Shown here: in pieces, positions 60,046-64,000 of the stretch
Layout of the letters: every line of letters begins with the position of its first letter
How positions within the stretch are numbered: position 1 is the stretch's first letter
NCBI GenBank assembly: GCA_022566735.1
Contig: JADFIG010000004.1
Span: 62,001 to 126,000 of the forward strand
Length of the DNA stretch: 64,000 nucleotides
From: Pseudomonadota bacterium
GTDB taxonomy: Bacteria > Pseudomonadota > Gammaproteobacteria > Burkholderiales > Burkholderiaceae_C
Direction: 5' to 3'
Position numbers and translations under genes: made by a program
Notes under the pieces: model-generated
Databases searched by the model: none
Told to the model about the DNA's origin: nothing
The model's input: only the letters and a program-made list of their open reading frames with translations

Positions 60046-61167
60046 ATGAGCGCAGTTGTCATCAGCGGGACCGGGCTGTACCAACCCCCGCACACCATCA
60101 CCAACGACGAGTTGGTGGCCTCGTTCAATGCCTACGTGGACGCCTGGAACGCCGAACACGCTGCCGACATCGCGGCCGGCACCCTCCAGCCCCTGACGCA
60201 CTCCAGCAGCGAGTTCATCGTCAAGGCCTCGGGCATCCAGCAGCGCTACGTGATGGACAAGGAAGGCATCCTGGACATCACCCGCATGTACCCGCGCCTC
60301 CAGGAGCGCTCGGACGACCAGCTCTCGCTGATGGCCGAGATCGCCGTCGACGCCGGCCGCAAGGCCATCGCCGCCGCGGGCAAGACCCCGGCCGACATCG
60401 ACGCCGTGATCTGCTCGGCCTCGAACATGCAGCGCGCCTACCCGGCCATGGCCATCGAGATCCAGCAAGCCCTGGGCGCCGGCGGCTACGGCTTCGACAT
60501 GAACGTGGCCTGCTCGGCCGCGACCTTCGCGCTCGACCAGGCCGTCAACGCCGTGCGCAGCGGCTCGGCCAGGTGCGTGCTGGTGGTCAACCCCGAAATC
60601 ACCTCGGGCCACCAGGAGTGGAAGGACCGCGACTGCCACTTCATCTTCGGTGACGTGGCCACGGCCACCATCGTCGAGCGTGCCGACACCGCCACCTCCG
60701 CCGACCAGTGGGAGGTGCTGGGCACGCAACTGGCCACGCAGTTCTCCAACAACATCCGCAACAACTTCGGCTACCTGAATCGCAGCGAGGACAGCGACCC
60801 GAAGGCCCGCGACAAGACCTTCCGCCAGGAAGGCCGCAAGGTGTTCAAGGAAGTCGTGCCCATGGTGGCCGCCCACATCGAGCGCCAGCTGGACGGCCTG
60901 GGCATCGCGCCCACCGCCGTGCGCCGCTTCTGGCTGCACCAGGCCAACCTGGCCATGAACCAGCTGGTCATCAAGAAGCTCACCGACGGCGAGCCCACCG
61001 ATGACATCGCGCCGCTCATCCTCAACGAGTTCGCCAACACCTCGTCGGCCGGCTCCATCATCGCCTTCCACCGCCACCGCGCCGACCTGAAGTCCGGCGA
61101 CCTGGGTGTGATCTGCTCCTTTGGCGCAGGTTATTCCGTGGGCTCGGTGGCCTTGCGCAAGCGTTGA
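60046..61167 (+). CDS. Beta-ketoacyl-ACP synthase III-like protein (FabH family)
   Basis: Thiolase-fold condensing enzyme of 373 residues, about 50 longer than typical FabH. The catalytic triad is visible: Cys in [12 protein letters not shown] (about 150-161), His in [11 protein letters not shown] (about 302-312) and Asn in [10 protein letters not shown] (about 337-346). The extra residues lie mainly near the N terminus (after TNDELVASF) and in a loop at 255-275. It stands alone rather than in a fab gene cluster, so it may serve a special acyl primer rather than general initiation. Confidence 0.88.
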   Translation: MSAVVISGTGLYQPPHTITNDELVASFNAYVDAWNAEHAADIAAGTLQPLTHSSSEFIVKASGIQQRYVMDKEGILDITRMYPRLQERSDDQLSLMAEIAVDAGRKAIAAAGKTPADIDAVICSASNMQRAYPAMAIEIQQALGAGGYGFDMNVACSAATFALDQAVNAVRSGSARCVLVVNPEITSGHQEWKDRDCHFIFGDVATATIVERADTATSADQWEVLGTQLATQFSNNIRNNFGYLNRSEDSDPKARDKTFRQEGRKVFKEVVPMVAAHIERQLDGLGIAPTAVRRFWLHQANLAMNQLVIKKLTDGEPTDDIAPLILNEFANTSSAGSIIAFHRHRADLKSGDLGVICSFGAGYSVGSVALRKR

Positions 61168-61178
61168 CGCTGCAGGCT

Positions 61179-61275
61179 CACCCCCGTCGCTGGGGGTGGC
61201 GCCGAGGTGGCTTGCGGGCACAATCGCCCGGCGCAGCGTCCTTTTTCACGGCCCGTCTGGCATCCAGCGGGCCGT
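61179..61275 (+). promoter_or_regulatory. Two hairpins between the FabH-like gene and sbcB
   Basis: A stem CACCCCC/GGGGGTG (61179-61198) lies just past the ketosynthase stop but has no U-tract, so it is at best a Rho-assisted terminator. A second stem ACGGCCCG/CGGGCCGT (61248-61275) lies in the sbcB leader, followed by TTGCTTTG; it resembles an attenuated terminator about 20 nt before the sbcB ATG. Confidence 0.4.
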
Positions 61276-61294
61276 TTGCTTTGTCCGGTGCACC

Positions 61295-62776
61295 ATGAGC
61301 AACGACTTCACCTTCTACTGGCACGACTACGAAACCTTCGGCCGCGTGCCGCGCCGGGACCGCCCCTCGCAGTTCGCCGGCGTGCGCACCGACGCACAAC
61401 TCAACGAGGTGGGCGAGCCGCTGATGCAGTACTGCCAGCCCGCGCCCGACTACCTGCCCGACCCGGAAGCCTGCCTGCTCACCGGCATCCTGCCGCAGAC
61501 CTGCCTGGAGCGCGGCGTGCCCGAACACGCCTTTGCCGACGCCATCGAGCGCGAACTGGCCCAGCCCCACACCATCGGCGTCGGCTACAACACCATCCGC
61601 TTCGACGACGAGGTCACGCGCCACCTGTTCTGGCGCAACCTGATCGACCCCTATGGCCGCGAGTGGCAGAACGGCTGCGGCCGCTGGGACCTGCTCGACG
61701 TGGTGCGCACCACCTGGGCCTTGCGCCCCGAGGGCATCACCTGGCCCCGGCACGACGATGGCCGCCCCTCTTTCAAGCTGGAACACCTGACGGCCGCCAA
61801 CGGCCTGAGCCACGAGGCCGCGCACGATGCGCTGTCCGACGTGCGCGCCACCGTCGCGCTGGCCCGCCTCGTCCAGCAGGCCCAGCCCAAGCTGTGGGAC
61901 TTCTGCCTGAAGCTGCGCAAGAAGGACGCCGTGCTGGCCGAGGCCGGCCTGGACAAGCCCCGCTCGGCCTGGAAGCCCTTCGTGCACATCTCCGGCATGT
62001 ACGGCCACGAGCGCGGCTGCATGGCCCTGGCCTGGCCGCTGGCGCCGCACCCCAGCAACAAGAACGAGGTGCTGCTGTGGGACCTGGCCCAGGACCCCTC
62101 CGAGCTGCTCGACCTCAACGTCGAAACCCTCCGCCAGCGCCTGTTCAGCAAGACCGCCGACCTGCCCGAGGGCGTCACGCGCCTGCCGCTCAAGAGCCTG
62201 CACATCAACAAGTCGCCCATCGTCATCGGCAACCTCAAGGTCCTGACGCCGGCCTTGCTGGCCAAGTGGGGCATCGACCTGGACCTGGCGATGCGCCACG
62301 CCGAGATCGCCGCTTCGCTGGGCCAGCGCATGGACGGCATCTGGGCCGAGGTCTATGCGCGACCGGAGCGCGGCAGCGCAGGCGACGCTGCGGCCCCCGA
62401 TGTCGACGAAGACCTCTACGGCGGCTTCGTGGGCAACGAGGACCGCCGCATCCTGCAGCGCCTCAAGGCCCTGTCGCCGGACGCCCTGGCCGATCGCACC
62501 CGCGACCGCGCGCCCGGCTTCGTCGACGAGCGCCTGGAGGAAATCGTCTTCCGCTACCGCGCCCGCAACTTCCCCGACACCCTGAGCGATGAGGAACAGG
62601 CCCGCTGGCACGAGCTGCGCACCGCCCGCCTGCACGAAGGCGTGGGCGGCGGCCTGTCGCTGTCGGCCTTCTTCGAGCGCATCGACCAGCTCATGGAGAC
62701 GCTGCCCGAAGACGACGAGCGCGGCCAGGACATCCTGGGGGCGCTGTACGACTATGCCGAGCAAATCGCGCCCTGA
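61295..62776 (+). CDS. sbcB: Exodeoxyribonuclease I
   Basis: 3'-5' single-strand DNA exonuclease acting in recombination and mismatch repair. It has 493 residues from the ATG at 61295. DEDDh catalytic residues are in FYWHDYETFG (about 6-15), GVGYNTIRFDDEV (about 96-108) and HEAAHDALSDVRATVALA (about 177-194). SH3-like and helical C-terminal domains follow. The end overlaps the start of the next gene by 23 bp. Confidence 0.95.
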   Translation: MSNDFTFYWHDYETFGRVPRRDRPSQFAGVRTDAQLNEVGEPLMQYCQPAPDYLPDPEACLLTGILPQTCLERGVPEHAFADAIERELAQPHTIGVGYNTIRFDDEVTRHLFWRNLIDPYGREWQNGCGRWDLLDVVRTTWALRPEGITWPRHDDGRPSFKLEHLTAANGLSHEAAHDALSDVRATVALARLVQQAQPKLWDFCLKLRKKDAVLAEAGLDKPRSAWKPFVHISGMYGHERGCMALAWPLAPHPSNKNEVLLWDLAQDPSELLDLNVETLRQRLFSKTADLPEGVTRLPLKSLHINKSPIVIGNLKVLTPALLAKWGIDLDLAMRHAEIAASLGQRMDGIWAEVYARPERGSAGDAAAPDVDEDLYGGFVGNEDRRILQRLKALSPDALADRTRDRAPGFVDERLEEIVFRYRARNFPDTLSDEEQARWHELRTARLHEGVGGGLSLSAFFERIDQLMETLPEDDERGQDILGALYDYAEQIAP

Positions 62777-63425
62777 TTCGCGCCCTGATTCACGCGCTGA
62801 ATCGGGCGCTGAGACGCACGCCGACACCCGCCATGGCCACCGCCCCGGCGACGGTGCGCCAGGCCTGCTGCGGCCGCGCCACCAGCCGCCGCTCAACCCC
62901 CTGTCGGGCTCGGCCCGCAAGGTGCTGAGCTACCTGGGCGGCTACCCGGCGCACCTGCTGCAGCAGGTCCAGGCCCTCATCGACAGCGGCCGGCTGGGCG
63001 AGCACCTGCGCCAGCGCTACCCGCGGCAGCACGAGGTCCGCACGGACAAGGCGCTCTACGACCTCGTCACCGCGCTGAAGGCCGAGCACATGCGGGGCGC
63101 CGAGCCCATCAGCAAGGTGGCCTACGACAGCAAGATCCAGGTCGTCCAGCACGCCCTGGGCACGCACACCCGCGTCTCGCGTGTGCAGGGCGGGCAACTC
63201 AAGGCCAAGCGCGAAATCCGCGTGGCCAGCCTGTTCCGCGAGGCCCCGGCCGAGTTCCTGCAGATGATCGTGGTGCACGAGCTGGCCCACCTGCGCGTGC
63301 GCGAGCACGACAAGGCCTTCTACGCCCTGTGCACGCACATGCTGCCCGACTACCACCAGCTGGAGTTCGACTGCCGCCTGTGGCTGACCGCCCGCGACCT
63401 GGGCCTGCTGCAGCCGGCCCCGTGA
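62754..63425 (+). CDS. YgjP-like metallopeptidase domain protein (M48/DUF45)
   Basis: 223 residues from the ATG at 62754. The first 50 residues are low-complexity Ser/Arg/Asp/Pro, derived from 12-bp repeats. The conserved domain follows, with zinc motif VVHELAHLRVREHDKAFY (about 174-191) and the C-terminal DYHQLEFDCRLW. Function of the family is unclear. The start is uncertain because the repeat region has no other ATG; the conserved part begins near residue 47. It is probably cotranslated with sbcB. Confidence 0.85.
   Translation: MPSKSRPDSRPDSRAESGAETHADTRHGHRPGDGAPGLLRPRHQPPLNPLSGSARKVLSYLGGYPAHLLQQVQALIDSGRLGEHLRQRYPRQHEVRTDKALYDLVTALKAEHMRGAEPISKVAYDSKIQVVQHALGTHTRVSRVQGGQLKAKREIRVASLFREAPAEFLQMIVVHELAHLRVREHDKAFYALCTHMLPDYHQLEFDCRLWLTARDLGLLQPAP
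62768..62815 (+). repeat. 12-bp tandem repeats at the sbcB/ygjP overlap
   Basis: GCGCCCTGATTC occurs twice in tandem (62768-62791), followed by two diverged copies to 62815. The sbcB stop codon TGA is inside the first copy. In the second gene the array encodes an SRPD-type repeat near its N terminus. Confidence 0.8.
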
Positions 63426-63440
63426 AGGTGCGCAGCCGCC

Positions 63441-64000
63441 TCAGAACAGCTTGTCGATGAAGGCCTTGAGCTTGTCCTCCAGGCCGCCCGCGCTGCTGCC
63501 GGGCTCGGGCGGGCGGGGGATCAGGTGGGGGCCGATGGGCTCGTTGTCCACGCCCAGCTCCCTGAGGAAGCCCCCTTCGGCCCACTCGCTGTAGCGCCAG
63601 CCCGATTCCAGGTGAACCACGCCTGCAGGCGGGGTCAGCTCACTGACCGGCTCGCGGGCCAGGGCCGTGGCCATGTACTGGATCCAGACGGGCAGGGCCA
63701 GCGAGGCGCCCGAAGCGTGGCTGCCCAGGCTGCGTGGCGTGTCGTAACCCAGCCAGACCACGGCGGCCACATGGGGCTGGAAGCCCGCGAACCAGGCGTC
63801 CACCACGTCGTTGGTGGTGCCCGTCTTGCCGTACAGGTCGGGGCGCTTGAGTTGGCCTTGCGCGCGCGCCGCCGTGCCGCTGCGCGCCACCTCGTTGAGC
63901 AGCGTGGCCGTCATGAAGGCGTTGCGCGCCGGCACGACCCGGCTGGCCTCGTCTGCGGCCTGGATGGGCGCGTCGAACACCACCTTGCCTTGCCCATCGG
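63441..64000 (-). CDS. mrcA: Penicillin-binding protein 1A, C-terminal part (cut by window edge)
   Basis: C-terminal end of a bifunctional peptidoglycan glycosyltransferase/transpeptidase. The frame is open through the right edge, so only about 186 residues are visible. They carry the transpeptidase KTGTTNDVVDAWFAGFQP motif (KTG box), VAAVVWLGYDTPRSLG, and the Pro-rich tail ending in LEDKLKAFIDKLF. This matches the last part of MrcA/PonA. The N-terminal glycosyltransferase domain and the SxxK Ser lie beyond the window. Confidence 0.9.
   Translation of the reverse strand, partial: DGQGKVVFDAPIQAADEASRVVPARNAFMTATLLNEVARSGTAARAQGQLKRPDLYGKTGTTNDVVDAWFAGFQPHVAAVVWLGYDTPRSLGSHASGASLALPVWIQYMATALAREPVSELTPPAGVVHLESGWRYSEWAEGGFLRELGVDNEPIGPHLIPRPPEPGSSAGGLEDKLKAFIDKLF

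Overview
The window is a gene-dense, very GC-rich chromosome segment from a betaproteobacterium, most probably of the Burkholderiales (Rubrivivax/Leptothrix/Aquabacterium-like). The evidence is the housekeeping order (zapB-zapA-6S RNA; aspS-DUF502-fmdB; ubiB-ubiJ; ubiG-gph), the EpsL/WcaJ-type exopolysaccharide genes, the betaproteobacterial 6S RNA and the codon use. The assignment comes from recognising families, not from a database search. No CRISPR array, insertion sequence, prophage, rRNA or complete tRNA was seen.

Layout. (1) Positions 1-9.5 kb hold one end of a flagellar locus: fliM-fliN-fliP-fliQ-fliR-flhB-flhA on the plus strand, meeting fliK and a lateral-type flagellin gene on the minus strand. 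There is no fliO, fliL or flhF, and FliM lacks the CheY-binding peptide, so this looks like a secondary (lateral, Flag-2/Laf-like) flagellum. On the minus strand at the left edge, facing away from fliM, is a clear class-I cyclic-di-GMP riboswitch (about 326-432) with its own promoter. On the right, a PAS-GGDEF protein has lost its catalytic residues but kept an RxxD inhibitory site, so it may be a c-di-GMP receptor. (2) 11.8-12.8 kb: 6S RNA, zapA and a zapB-like gene. (3) 12.9-21.6 kb: a cobalamin riboswitch leading a B12 uptake and cobinamide-salvage cluster, btuB-cobU-btuF-btuC-btuD-cobO-cobT-cobS-cobC, mostly with overlapping or abutting genes. (4) 21.9-24.6 kb: clsB, a ybhP-like gene and nudB. 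(5) 24.7-31.2 kb: a heavy-metal RND efflux cluster (czcI-like, czcC, czcB, czcA) ending in a divergent PII-like gene. (6) 31.3-38.2 kb: aspS, DUF502, fmdB, a sodium:solute symporter, ubiB, ubiJ. (7) 38.4-43.7 kb: a short exopolysaccharide cluster (undecaprenyl-phosphate sugar transferase, EpsL barrel, galE, manC) closed by a strong terminator. (8) 43.7-50.1 kb: gph, ubiG, an AcoR-type sigma-54 activator and, divergently, an aldehyde dehydrogenase with a near-perfect sigma-54 promoter, DUF779 and yffB. (9) 50.1-64 kb: an unrecognised metallopeptidase-like protein, acnA, a yfeH-type transporter, an RluA-type pseudouridine synthase, a large hybrid histidine kinase, a FabH-like ketosynthase, sbcB, a YgjP-like metallopeptidase and the C-terminal part of a PBP1A cut by the right edge.

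How it fits together. The most interesting thread is c-di-GMP control around the secondary flagellum: an RNA sensor at one end and a probable protein sensor at the other. Other features worth attention are an NPEH instead of NPTH cleavage motif in FlhB, a possible gluzincin-like protein with an unusual HExxxH spacing, the PII-like gene attached to a metal pump, and paired palindromes plus a sigma-54 promoter in front of the aldehyde dehydrogenase.
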